A stretch of 64,000 nucleotides of DNA from Streptomyces paludis (GTDB taxonomy: Bacteria; Actinomycetota; Actinomycetes; Streptomycetales; Streptomycetaceae), in assembly GCF_003344965.1 (NCBI RefSeq), contig NZ_CP031194.1:5580001-5644000 (forward strand), written 5' to 3'. The translations under genes were made by a program, and so were the position numbers. This document shows, piece by piece, positions 8,492 to 15,904 of this stretch. The notes under the pieces are model-generated. The model searched no databases, was not told where the DNA came from, and worked only from the letters and a program-made list of their open reading frames with translations. Position 1 is the first letter of the stretch, and each line of letters opens with the position of its first letter.

Positions 8492-8947
8492 GTGGCCATC
8501 GAGGATTTCCCCGACTCGCTCGCCGCCGTGCTGGCGGGTTTCCAGCGCACCGTACGGCGGCGGCTGCGCTCCGGCCTGGCAGCCCCGCCCCTGCGGGGCG
8601 CGCAGGCCGAGCTGCTGCGGCTGGTGGCGGACCGGCCGGGGATCCGGGTGTCGGACGCGGCGGCGGAGCTGTACCTCGCCGGCAACTCGGTCTCCACCCT
8701 GGTCAATCAGCTCGGCCGGGCCGGGTATCTGCGCCGCGAGACGGACCCCGCCGACCGGCGCTCCGCCCGGCTGCTGCCCACCGAGGAGGCCGTGGCGCGG
8801 CTGGCCCAGTGGGAGGCGCGCCGCTCCGCCCTCGTACGGGAGCAGCTGGCGCGGCTCACCGAGGAGGACCGGACGGCCCTCGCCGCGGCGCTGCCCGCGC
8901 TGCGCCGGCTCGTCCGGAACATGCGTGAGGAAACGGAGAACCCATGA
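8492..8947 (+). CDS. MarR-family regulator of the adjacent ABC exporter
   Basis: 151 aa. Winged helix of MarR type: GIRVSDAAAELYLAGNSVST as the helix-turn-helix, then YLRRETDPADRRSARLLPT as the wing with the conserved Asp-Arg-Arg. Starts at GTG 8492. Its stop codon overlaps the start of the ABC ATPase gene by 4 nt (8944-8947), so the regulator and exporter are translationally coupled. The inverted repeat at 8462-8480 is the probable autoregulatory site. The inducer is probably a small lipophilic compound exported by the pump (inference). Confidence 0.9.
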   Translation: MAIEDFPDSLAAVLAGFQRTVRRRLRSGLAAPPLRGAQAELLRLVADRPGIRVSDAAAELYLAGNSVSTLVNQLGRAGYLRRETDPADRRSARLLPTEEAVARLAQWEARRSALVREQLARLTEEDRTALAAALPALRRLVRNMREETENP

Positions 8948-9822
8948 CCGCCATCACCGGGGGGACCACCGCGCCGGACGAGCCCGCCGAGGCCGTCGGC
9001 TGCCGCGGACTGACCTACACCTTCGGCGAGACCAGGGCCGTCGACGGCCTCGATCTCTCGGTCGGCGCGGGCGAGGTCTTCGGACTGCTCGGGCCGAACG
9101 GCGCCGGCAAGACCACCGCGATCCGCTGTGTCACCACCCTGCTGCCCGTCCCCGCCGGCGTCGTCCGTGTGTTCGGGCACGACGCGGCGAAGGAGAAGAT
9201 GGCCGTGCGCCGGCTGCTCGGCTACGTACCCCAGCAGCTCTCCGCCGACGCCGCGCTGACCGGCCGCGAGAACGTCTCGCTCTTCGCCCGGGTCTTCGAC
9301 GTCGCCCGCCGCGAGCGCGCCGAACGCGTCGCGCAGGCGCTGGCCGCCGTGGATCTGACCGGCGCCGCCGACCGGATGACCACCACGTACTCCGGCGGCA
9401 TGATCCGCCGGCTCGAACTCGCGCAGGCGCTCGTCAGCGCGCCCCGGCTGCTGATGCTGGACGAGCCGACGATCGGTCTGGACCCCATCGCCCGTACCAG
9501 CGTGTGGGAGCACATCACCGCCGTACGGCGCGCCACGGGCATGACCGTTCTGGTCACCACGCACTACATGGACGAGGCCGAGCAGTACTGCGACCGGGTC
9601 GCGCTGATGCACCGCGGCCGGGTCCACGCCCTCGGCACGCCGGACGAGCTGCGGGCCGCGCTGCGCGAGCGGCGGCTGGCCGCCGGCACCGCCGGCGAGA
9701 AGGACCCCGTACCGACGCTGGAGGACGTCTTCCGGGACGTCGCCGGCAGCGGTCTGGAGGAGGAAGGAGGCGTCTTCCGCGATGTCCGGAGCACCCGCAG
9801 GACCGCGACCCGCGTCGGCTGA
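8944..9822 (+). CDS. ABC exporter ATP-binding protein (DrrA-like)
   Basis: 292 aa. Walker A GPNGAGKTT at residues 50-58, Q-loop PQQ near 96-98, signature YSGGM at 149-153, Walker B LLMLDEP at 169-175, H-loop VTTHYMDEAE. Closest in style to the DrrA daunorubicin-resistance ATPases, which pair with a separate DrrB-type permease. The start overlaps the marR stop by 4 nt; the 3' end overlaps the permease start by 41 nt in another frame. The last 40 residues after the nucleotide-binding domain follow the usual DrrA pattern (PTLEDVFRDVAG). Confidence 0.93.
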   Translation: MTAITGGTTAPDEPAEAVGCRGLTYTFGETRAVDGLDLSVGAGEVFGLLGPNGAGKTTAIRCVTTLLPVPAGVVRVFGHDAAKEKMAVRRLLGYVPQQLSADAALTGRENVSLFARVFDVARRERAERVAQALAAVDLTGAADRMTTTYSGGMIRRLELAQALVSAPRLLMLDEPTIGLDPIARTSVWEHITAVRRATGMTVLVTTHYMDEAEQYCDRVALMHRGRVHALGTPDELRAALRERRLAAGTAGEKDPVPTLEDVFRDVAGSGLEEEGGVFRDVRSTRRTATRVG

Positions 9823-10624
9823 GACGAATCTGCTGCTCGTACCGCCGCAGGCCCGTACGGGCTGGCGCGTGCTGCCCGCCCGGGTCGTGGCGATGTGCGT
9901 GGTGGAGCTGCAGAAGCTGCGCCACGACCGTACCGAGCTGTACACCCGGGCCGTGCAGCCCGCGCTCTGGCTGCTGATCTTCGGCGAGACCTTCACCAGG
10001 ATCAAGGCCATCCCCACGGGCGGTATCCCCTATATCGATTATCTCGCGCCCGGCATCATCGCCCAGTCCGCGATGTTCATCGCGATCTTCTACGGCATCA
10101 TGATCATCTGGGAGCGGGATGCCGGGATCCTGACCAAACTGCTGGTCACCCCCACCCCCAGAGCGGCCCTGATCAGCGGCAAGGCATTCGCCTCGGGGGT
10201 CAAGGCGCTGATCCAGGCGGTCGTGGTGATCGTCATCGCCGCGGCCCTCGGGGTGGGGCTGACCTGGAATCCGCTGCGGCTGCTCGGGGTGGCCGTCGCG
10301 GTCGTCCTCGGCTCGGCCTTCTTCTCCTGTCTGTCCATGACGGTCGCGGGCATCGTGCTCACCCGCGACCGGCTGATGGGCATCGGACAGGCCATCACCA
10401 TGCCGCTCTTCTTCGCTTCCAACGCGCTCTATCCGGTGGCGATCATGCCGGGCTGGCTCCAGGTCGTCAGCCGGGTCAACCCGCTGAGCTATCAGGTCGA
10501 CGCGCTGCGCGGGCTGCTGCTCGGTACGCCCGCGCATCTGGCGCTGGACTTCGGGGTGCTGCTGGTGGCGGCGGTGCTGGGGATCGTGGCCGCCTCGTCC
10601 CTGCTGGGCAGGCTGGCGCGCTGA
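9782..10624 (+). CDS. ABC-2 type exporter permease (DrrB-like)
   Basis: 280 aa with six hydrophobic segments, an ABC-2 membrane protein. The conserved amphipathic start (VVELQKLRHDRTELYTRAVQP), the YIDYLAPGIIAQSAMF stretch and the NPLSYQVDALRGLL motif before the last helices are typical of DrrB-like permeases. A strong ribosome binding site (AGGAAGGAGG, 9761-9770) lies inside the ATPase gene. Together with the ATPase it should form an exporter for a hydrophobic compound; the substrate cannot be read. Confidence 0.92.
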   Translation: MSGAPAGPRPASAETNLLLVPPQARTGWRVLPARVVAMCVVELQKLRHDRTELYTRAVQPALWLLIFGETFTRIKAIPTGGIPYIDYLAPGIIAQSAMFIAIFYGIMIIWERDAGILTKLLVTPTPRAALISGKAFASGVKALIQAVVVIVIAAALGVGLTWNPLRLLGVAVAVVLGSAFFSCLSMTVAGIVLTRDRLMGIGQAITMPLFFASNALYPVAIMPGWLQVVSRVNPLSYQVDALRGLLLGTPAHLALDFGVLLVAAVLGIVAASSLLGRLAR

Positions 10625-10678
10625 TCCCGTCGGAAGTCGTTGCCCGGCGGCCGGGGTTGGGCGGCGGCTTCGCCCGGG

Positions 10679-11305
10679 TCAGGTCGGCCGTCCGGGCGGG
10701 GTGAGCGCCCGCAGACCGCCCAGCAGCAGGGACGTGAAGGCGCGGGCCCAGTTCTCGTCCACCGGTTCCGCGCTGACCAGCGTGCGGTGGACGACCGCGC
10801 CGGCGATGACGTCGAAGATCAGGTCGGCGGCGCGGGCCGCCGTCACCGGGTCGGGCTCGCGCGGGAGTTCACCGCGGCGCTGGGCGCGCTCGCGGCCCAG
10901 CAGGACCAGCCGCTTCTGCCGGTCGACGATCGAGTCACGGATCCGGCCGCGCAGCGCCGGGTCCCGGGTGGACTCGGCGATCACCGCCATCAGCGAGGTC
11001 TTGGCCTCCGGGTGCTCCAGCACCGCCGCGAGCTGGAGCACCACGCCCTCCACATCGGCGGACAGGCTGCCGCGGTCCGGCAGTTCCAGGGTGTCGAAGA
11101 GGACCGCGACCGCGTCCACGACGAGTTCGTTCTTGCCCGCCCAGCGCCGGTAGAGCGTCGTCTTGGCGACTCCCGCGCGGGCGGCCACCTCGCCCATCGT
11201 CAGCTTCGACCAGCCCAGCTCGCCCAGCGTCTCCCGGGTCGCGGCCAGGATCGCGGAGTCGGCTCCGGCGCTGCGCGGGCGGCCCGTACGGCGCGGTGCG
11301 TCCAT
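10679..11305 (-). CDS. TetR-family transcriptional regulator
   Basis: 208 aa. N-terminal TetR helix-turn-helix (LTMGEVAARAGVAKTTLYRRW) with a C-terminal ligand domain of the TetR_C type (VIAGAVVHRTLVSAEPVDENW). The start is taken at ATG 11305 (MDAPRRTGRPRS, the usual basic lead-in); an ATG at 11317 in the same frame is possible, and neither has a clear SD, so the transcript may be leaderless. It converges with the ABC permease gene. A short palindrome TACCG-CT-CGGTA at 11317-11328 overlaps the start region and suggests autoregulation. Confidence 0.9.
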   Translation of the reverse strand: MDAPRRTGRPRSAGADSAILAATRETLGELGWSKLTMGEVAARAGVAKTTLYRRWAGKNELVVDAVAVLFDTLELPDRGSLSADVEGVVLQLAAVLEHPEAKTSLMAVIAESTRDPALRGRIRDSIVDRQKRLVLLGRERAQRRGELPREPDPVTAARAADLIFDVIAGAVVHRTLVSAEPVDENWARAFTSLLLGGLRALTPPGRPT

Positions 11306-11316
11306 GACGGTGACCA

Positions 11317-11328
11317 TACCGCTCGGTA
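11317..11328. promoter_or_regulatory. Short palindrome, probable TetR operator
   Basis: TACCG and CGGTA arms around a 2-nt spacer, immediately upstream of the tetR start. The ACCGNNCGGT pattern is a common TetR-family half-site arrangement in actinobacteria, so autorepression is likely. Confidence 0.5.
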
Positions 11329-11520
11329 CGTCCGGTGCGCCCCATTCGGTGCGGGCTTGTGTGAGCCAGTTCACCGGGGAGAAACCGCCCGGGTTCCGGA
11401 CCCGGAAGTTACGCTACGACCCGTAGCGTAAGCCGGTGTTCGGCCCGTGCCGGGTCCGGGCCGGCCGGTGGCGCGCGGACCGCTTTTCTCAAGCGAGCGC
11501 GGAGGGGGGAGGATGTACTC

Positions 11521-12504
11521 ATGCAGCCTAGGAACATGTCCATGAGCGGCGTCGTCGACCTCGCCGCGGTGAAGGCGGCCGGTGAGGCCAAGGCGAAGGC
11601 GGAGCAGGCCCGTGCCGAGGCGGCCCGCACGGGCGGTGCCGCCGCCGTACCCCCGTCCAGCCTGGTGATCGACGTCGATGAGGCGGGCTTCGAGCGCGAT
11701 GTCCTCCAGCGGTCCACCGAGGTCCCGGTCGTCATCGACTTCTGGGCCGAGTGGTGCGAGCCGTGCAAGCAGCTGAGCCCCGTACTGGAGCGGCTGGCGC
11801 GGGAGTACGCCGGCCGTTTCGTCCTCGCCAAGATCGATGTCGACGCCAACCAGATGCTGATGCAGCAGTTCGGGATCCAGGGCATCCCCGCGGTCTTCGC
11901 GGTGGTGGCCGGCCAGGCGCTGCCGCTCTTCCAGGGCGCGGCGCCCGAGGCCCAGATCCGGGCCACACTCGATCAGTTGATCCAGGTCGGTGAGGAGCGC
12001 TTCGGCCTCACCGGGATCGCGGTCGACGCGGACGCGGGCGAGGCGGACGGCGGTTCGGAGCCCGTGCCGGCGCCCGTACCGGAAGGTCCTTACGACGCGC
12101 TGCTGTCCGCGGCCGTGGACGCGCTGGACGCCAACGACTTCGCCGGCGCCTCGGCGGCGTACCGCGAGGTGCTCTCCGCCGACCCCGGCAACACGGAGGC
12201 CAAGCTCGGCCTCGCCCAGGCCGAACTCCTCGCGCGCGTCCAGGGCTTGGACCCGGTGGCGGTACGGAAGGACGGCGCCGAGCGGCCGGACGATGTCGCG
12301 GCGCAGTTCGCCGCCGCCGATCTCGACCTGGTCGGCGGACATGTGGAGGACGCCTTCGGCCGGCTGGTCGAGGTCGTGCGCCGGACGTTCGGGGACGACC
12401 GGGAGGCGGCGCGGGTACGGCTGCTGGAGCTGTTCGAGGTCATCGGCGGTGACGATCCCCGGGTGACCGCGGCGCGTTCGGCGCTGGCGCGGGTGCTCTT
12501 CTAG
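11521..12504 (+). CDS. Thioredoxin-fold/TPR co-chaperone-like protein (YbbN/CnoX-like)
   Basis: 327 aa in the cytoplasm. After an Ala/Lys/Glu-rich lead, a thioredoxin domain covers about residues 48-165 with an intact WCEPC centre (Cys79, Cys82) and the cis-Pro loop GIQGIPAVF. Residues 190-325 are helical TPR-like repeats (ANDFAGASAAYREVLSADPGN is the clearest). The YbbN/CnoX family acts as a co-chaperone that can protect or transfer substrates to chaperones; many members have lost the CxxC, whereas this one keeps both cysteines and could be redox active. ATG 11521 follows a GGAGG-like run. It stands alone, divergent from tetR. Confidence 0.88.
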   Translation: MQPRNMSMSGVVDLAAVKAAGEAKAKAEQARAEAARTGGAAAVPPSSLVIDVDEAGFERDVLQRSTEVPVVIDFWAEWCEPCKQLSPVLERLAREYAGRFVLAKIDVDANQMLMQQFGIQGIPAVFAVVAGQALPLFQGAAPEAQIRATLDQLIQVGEERFGLTGIAVDADAGEADGGSEPVPAPVPEGPYDALLSAAVDALDANDFAGASAAYREVLSADPGNTEAKLGLAQAELLARVQGLDPVAVRKDGAERPDDVAAQFAAADLDLVGGHVEDAFGRLVEVVRRTFGDDREAARVRLLELFEVIGGDDPRVTAARSALARVLF

Positions 12505-12646
12505 GCGCGGCGAGGTTCTCGGACCGGACCCGTCGGGCGCTGCGGATCTTCGCATCGCTAGGGTGTCGGTCGCGCCGGTCTTGCCGGCGCCGCCGGATCC
12601 GTGGCTCCAGCACGGGTCTGGCGAAGTCATACCGGCAGCGGCCGTT

Positions 12647-12665
12647 TTTGCCAAAACTTGGCAAA
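12647..12665. promoter_or_regulatory. Inverted repeat TTTGCCAA/TTGGCAAA
   Basis: Perfect 8-bp arms with a 3-nt spacer. The flanks (GCAGCGGCCG before, CGCGGCTGCT after) are partly complementary too, so the site could also fold as an RNA hairpin and serve as the terminator of the thioredoxin/TPR gene. No T-run follows. Confidence 0.45.
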
Positions 12666-12676
12666 CGCGGCTGCTG

Positions 12677-12821
12677 TTACTCGCAGTAAATCAACTCCCC
12701 AGTTCTGTCCCGCTATGGGCGACCTTCACCGCTTGTGTCGCACCGGCCGGCGGCACCCTGTGTGGCGGCGTGATGCCAACGGGTCGCCGGCCGGTTATCG
12801 GGCCGTTACTAGCCAGTAACG
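12677..12821. promoter_or_regulatory. Two related palindromes TTACT...AGTAA
   Basis: TTACT-CGC-AGTAA at 12677-12689 and CGTTACT-AGCC-AGTAACG at 12804-12821 share the same half-site and lie 130 bp apart. Repetition of one palindromic half-site in a long promoter region suggests two binding sites for the same dimeric regulator. Confidence 0.5.
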
Positions 12822-13170
12822 AACCCCCTTGTGTCATCGGCGTGAATGCACCACGATCAGCGACGCTCGGTCCAGTTCCGCACCGGCACGACAGCCTGTC
12901 GCGCCCGTCGGATCCGGTGCCCCACCGAGTGGTCCGGCGGCAGTGCCGCCGGTCCGGACAGGGGGGTTCCCGCCGTACTGGCGGGGCCTGTCCAGAGGTT
13001 GCGCGAACGCGTGGCCCAGTGGTTGTCGCTCGGGGGTGATCGCCAGTGCTTCGGAACGCGGTCAGCGCCTCCGGAACGGGCGCTCTCCTTCCCGAGGACG
13101 TAGCACTTCTCCCATCCCGGGACCGGTTTCCACCCGATCCGGAGATGTACGTCCGAGAAGGAGGACATTC

Positions 13171-13800
13171 ATGGAGTCCCAAGTTCGTGGCGGGACCAGA
13201 TGGAAGCGGTTCGCCGTAGTCATGGTGCCCAGCGTGGCCGCGACGGCCGCGATAGGCGTATCACTGGCACAGGGGGCGCTGGCGGCGTCCTTCAGTGTGT
13301 CGGGTCAGAACTTCAAGGTCACCGCGGCGAAGCTGGTCGGCCACGACTTCGTCCAGTACGGAGCCGTCGCCGAGGGGGTCGACGCCAAGGGCGACAGGGC
13401 GGCCCACCCGGTCGCGGTCTCCGGATTCAAGTCGGCCGAGATCACCTCGATGTGCCAGTCGGTGGTCACCCCGGTGCCGATACTCGGTACGAGCGTGACG
13501 CTGGTGCTCAACGCCGGTAACAAGGGCAAGAACATCACCGCCGACAACCTGTACCTCGACGTCGAGTCCCTTGAGGGCGACGCGGTCTTCGAGGACATCA
13601 ACATCGGTATCGCGGCGGGTTCGAACAAGCTCTACAAGGGTTCGGACGCGGGCAAGTTCGGCTTCGGTCAGGAGTCGAGAGTCGCCACGCTGACCAAGGT
13701 GAAGCAGACCGCGTGGGCCACCACGGCGGGCACCTTCCGGCTTCCCGACCTGAACCTCTCGCTCAAGGTCGGTGACCCGAAGAAGTACGAGTGCTATTAG
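13171..13800 (+). CDS. DUF6230 family secreted/surface protein
   Basis: 209 aa. Hydrophobic N-terminal segment (about residues 11-38, ending GALAASF) acts as signal peptide or anchor; the rest is a beta-rich domain with two cysteines, one at the very C-terminus (KKYECY). The family is found widely in Streptomyces; some members carry an unproven cholesterol esterase label, and I see no esterase serine motif. The start at ATG 13171 has a strong SD (GAAGGAGG, 13157-13164). It is followed by a DUF6114 gene, the usual partner, and a secreted low-complexity protein, so the three probably work together at the cell surface. Function unknown. Confidence 0.87.
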   Translation: MESQVRGGTRWKRFAVVMVPSVAATAAIGVSLAQGALAASFSVSGQNFKVTAAKLVGHDFVQYGAVAEGVDAKGDRAAHPVAVSGFKSAEITSMCQSVVTPVPILGTSVTLVLNAGNKGKNITADNLYLDVESLEGDAVFEDINIGIAAGSNKLYKGSDAGKFGFGQESRVATLTKVKQTAWATTAGTFRLPDLNLSLKVGDPKKYECY

Positions 13801-13904
13801 GCGCTCGCGGTGGGCGGGCCGAAGAGTCCTCGGACCACTCGGCCCGCCCGGCCCCGCCTTCCGACCGTAATACCGCTTACCGTTTTACCAGGGAGCTGTT
13901 TTCC

Positions 13905-14453
13905 ATGAGCGCCGAGTCCACAGGTTCCCGCGGATTCTCCTACTGGCGGCTCCGGTTCCGAGCCTGGCGGGGTACCCGGCCGTTCTGGGCGGGGCTGTTC
14001 ACTCTTCTCGGCGGGCTGCCGATCGCCTACTTTCCCTACGCACAGCTGCAACTCGGCAACCTCACGCTGGCCATGTCCACCACGGCCGGCGCCGGTTCGC
14101 TGATCATCGGTGTCCTGCTGGTGACACTGGGGCTGACGATGTGGTTCCAGAGCGTCGTCCGCGTCTTCGCGGGAGTCGCCGCGATCCTGCTGGCGCTCGT
14201 GTCGATCCCGGTCTCCAATATCGGCGGCTTCCTGCTGGGCTTCCTGCTCGCCCTGGTCGGCGGAGCGCTCTCCATCTCCTGGATGCCCGGCACACCCGTG
14301 GAGCCGGACTCCGAGCACGGCACCCCCCACGACGAGCTGGACCCAGACGGGCCCGGCGCCTCGTACCTTCCCGGTCCGCGCGACAGGGAGAGCCTGAACG
14401 TGACGGATACGACGACTGCTCAAGCCAACGGCGGGAGGAACAGTGCGGGGTGA
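13905..14453 (+). CDS. DUF6114 integral membrane protein
   Basis: 182 aa with four hydrophobic segments between about residues 24 and 128 (LFTLLGGLPIAYFPYAQL, SLIIGVLLVTLGLTMWF, VFAGVAAILLALVSIPVS, GGFLLGFLLALVGGALSISW), then a charged Glu/Asp/Pro tail in the cytoplasm or outside. It matches the DUF6114 family, regularly encoded just after DUF6230 in Streptomyces. ATG 13905 is 104 nt after the DUF6230 stop with GGGAG upstream. Its 3' end overlaps the next gene by 11 nt, indicating coupling. Function unknown. Confidence 0.86.
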   Translation: MSAESTGSRGFSYWRLRFRAWRGTRPFWAGLFTLLGGLPIAYFPYAQLQLGNLTLAMSTTAGAGSLIIGVLLVTLGLTMWFQSVVRVFAGVAAILLALVSIPVSNIGGFLLGFLLALVGGALSISWMPGTPVEPDSEHGTPHDELDPDGPGASYLPGPRDRESLNVTDTTTAQANGGRNSAG

Positions 14454-15786
14454 CGACGCGCAGCGCAGCGCGGCCGGAGGCGATGCCACCCGGGTGAAGA
14501 AAGGGCCGCGGCACGCGGCCCCCAGAAAGTCGCTCCTGACCAAGCTCCAGATACCCGCGGGCAAGGCGATGGCCCTGGCGGCGATGCCCACGGCGGTCAT
14601 GGTGGGCATGGGCCTCACGCCCCGGCTCGCGATGGCCGACGACAAGGAGATCCCCTTCGCGCCCGGACCGTGTGTGACGCGCTCGGACGAGCCGGACGCC
14701 TCGGCGTCCTCCAGCCCCGCTCCCACGCCGACGTCCACCTCCTCGGCGTCTCCCACCTCTTCTCCCACGGCTCCCACGTCCAGTCCCGCTCCGCCCTCGT
14801 CCTCCGCCGCGCCGTCGCCGTCCGCCTCGGCACCGGACCCGGACGAGGACAGGGAGCAGGCCCCGCTGCCGTCCGGATCGGCGGACGCTTCGGCGCCGCC
14901 CGAGCCCGAGCCGACCGCCTCGTCGGACAATCCGCTCGACCCGCTGGGACTCGGGGTCGCGCTGAACGGACTCCTCGGCGGTGGCGAGGCCGAGGACAGC
15001 AGCGGTACGGAGGCCATCGCCCCGGCGGCGGAGAAGAGGAAGGAGTCCGCCGCCGAGGAGTCCGCCGAGGAGTCCGCCGCCGAGGACGCCAAGAAGGCCG
15101 ACGATGCCGCCGCCAAGGCCGCCGAGGACGCGATCAGGAAGGCGGCGGAGAGGGTCGGCGCCACCGTCGAGGAACTGGCCGAGGAGGCCAAGGGACTCGG
15201 CACCCGCGCCGACGACGACATCCCGGCCGCCGCCACCGGCACCTCGACGGCCGGCACCACGGCCGGCGCCACGGGGACGGGCACCACCTCCGGCAAGGAG
15301 CCCTTCCCCTGCCCCACCCCCGACCCGGCCGCCCTGGCCGCCGCCGAGCGCGAGCGGGGCATCCCGCTGCTGCCCGACGAACCCTGGCAGCTCGACAGCA
15401 GTCTGCTCACGCTCAGCGGCCTGTACTACCACGGCATCGTCGAGGTCAGGACGGGCGGCGGCAAGACCAAGAAGGCGCTCAAGTTCACCGCGACCTCGCT
15501 CGACATCAAGGACCTGCACCAGACCGCCGGCTATCCGCTCGGCATGACGGCCCATGTCCAGGGACGTACCGGCTCCACCTCCACGATCCGCGGTGGCGAG
15601 GTGACGATGTACACGGAGGAGCTGAAGGGCAATCTCTACGGCATCATCCCCGTCACCTTCAGCCCGGCGACCCCGCCGCCGCTGAACCTCCCCTTCGTCT
15701 TCTTCACCCAGGCGCATGTGATCCAGGCCGGCCAGTTCGGCGGCACCCTCACCATCCCCGGCCTCCGGAACTACCTCACCGGCTGA
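14443..15786 (+). CDS. Hypothetical secreted protein with long Ser/Pro/Ala linker
   Basis: 447 aa, not recognised. A basic N-terminus (KKGPRHAAPRKS) leads to a hydrophobic segment near residues 42-66 ending in LAMADD, a likely signal peptide. Residues 80-150 are a Ser/Pro/Thr/Ala linker, about 185-250 an Ala/Glu/Lys-rich, probably helical stretch (AAEESAEESAAEDAKKADDA), and about 300-447 a folded beta-rich domain (LTLSGLYYHGIVEV to GQFGGTLTIPGLRNYL). The start is GTG 14443, inside the end of the DUF6114 gene, so the two are coupled. The layout suggests a wall-spanning surface protein; this is inference. Confidence 0.75.
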   Translation: MRGDDAQRSAAGGDATRVKKGPRHAAPRKSLLTKLQIPAGKAMALAAMPTAVMVGMGLTPRLAMADDKEIPFAPGPCVTRSDEPDASASSSPAPTPTSTSSASPTSSPTAPTSSPAPPSSSAAPSPSASAPDPDEDREQAPLPSGSADASAPPEPEPTASSDNPLDPLGLGVALNGLLGGGEAEDSSGTEAIAPAAEKRKESAAEESAEESAAEDAKKADDAAAKAAEDAIRKAAERVGATVEELAEEAKGLGTRADDDIPAAATGTSTAGTTAGATGTGTTSGKEPFPCPTPDPAALAAAERERGIPLLPDEPWQLDSSLLTLSGLYYHGIVEVRTGGGKTKKALKFTATSLDIKDLHQTAGYPLGMTAHVQGRTGSTSTIRGGEVTMYTEELKGNLYGIIPVTFSPATPPPLNLPFVFFTQAHVIQAGQFGGTLTIPGLRNYLTG

Positions 15787-15825
15787 GGACCCGGCGGCGG
15801 CGTCACCGCCCGGCCCGCGAGAAAC

Positions 15826-15869
15826 GGGACGGCCCGTACCTCCCCGGCGAGGGTGGTACGGGCCGTCCC
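15826..15869. terminator. Bidirectional terminator hairpin
   Basis: Perfect 15-bp arms GGGACGGCCCGTACC / GGTACGGGCCGTCCC with a 14-nt loop, placed between two converging genes (secreted protein and pyk). No T-run on either side, as is usual in high-GC actinobacteria. Confidence 0.85.
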
Positions 15870-15904
15870 GCGCGCGCGTTCCGTGTACGGGAAGCGCGGC
15901 GGGG

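Larger units (their letters stand above)
12505..13170. other. Long intergenic region with three inverted repeats
   Basis: 666 bp with no convincing gene; the frames that stay open have no start site and no coding pattern. It carries three short palindromes: TTTGCCAA-AAC-TTGGCAAA (12647-12665), TTACT-CGC-AGTAA (12677-12689) and CGTTACT-AGCC-AGTAACG (12804-12821). These probably belong to the control region of the DUF6230 operon that starts at 13171, with a leader of up to about 350 nt. Confidence 0.6.

Noticed and set aside
12563..13039. 158-codon frame in the long intergenic region
   Set aside because: No SD, no domain and mixed codon use; several palindromes lie inside it.
12829..13170. N-terminal extension of the DUF6230 protein by 114 codons
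   Set aside because: The strong SD at 13157-13164 and the signal segment place the start at 13171; the extension has no coding character.
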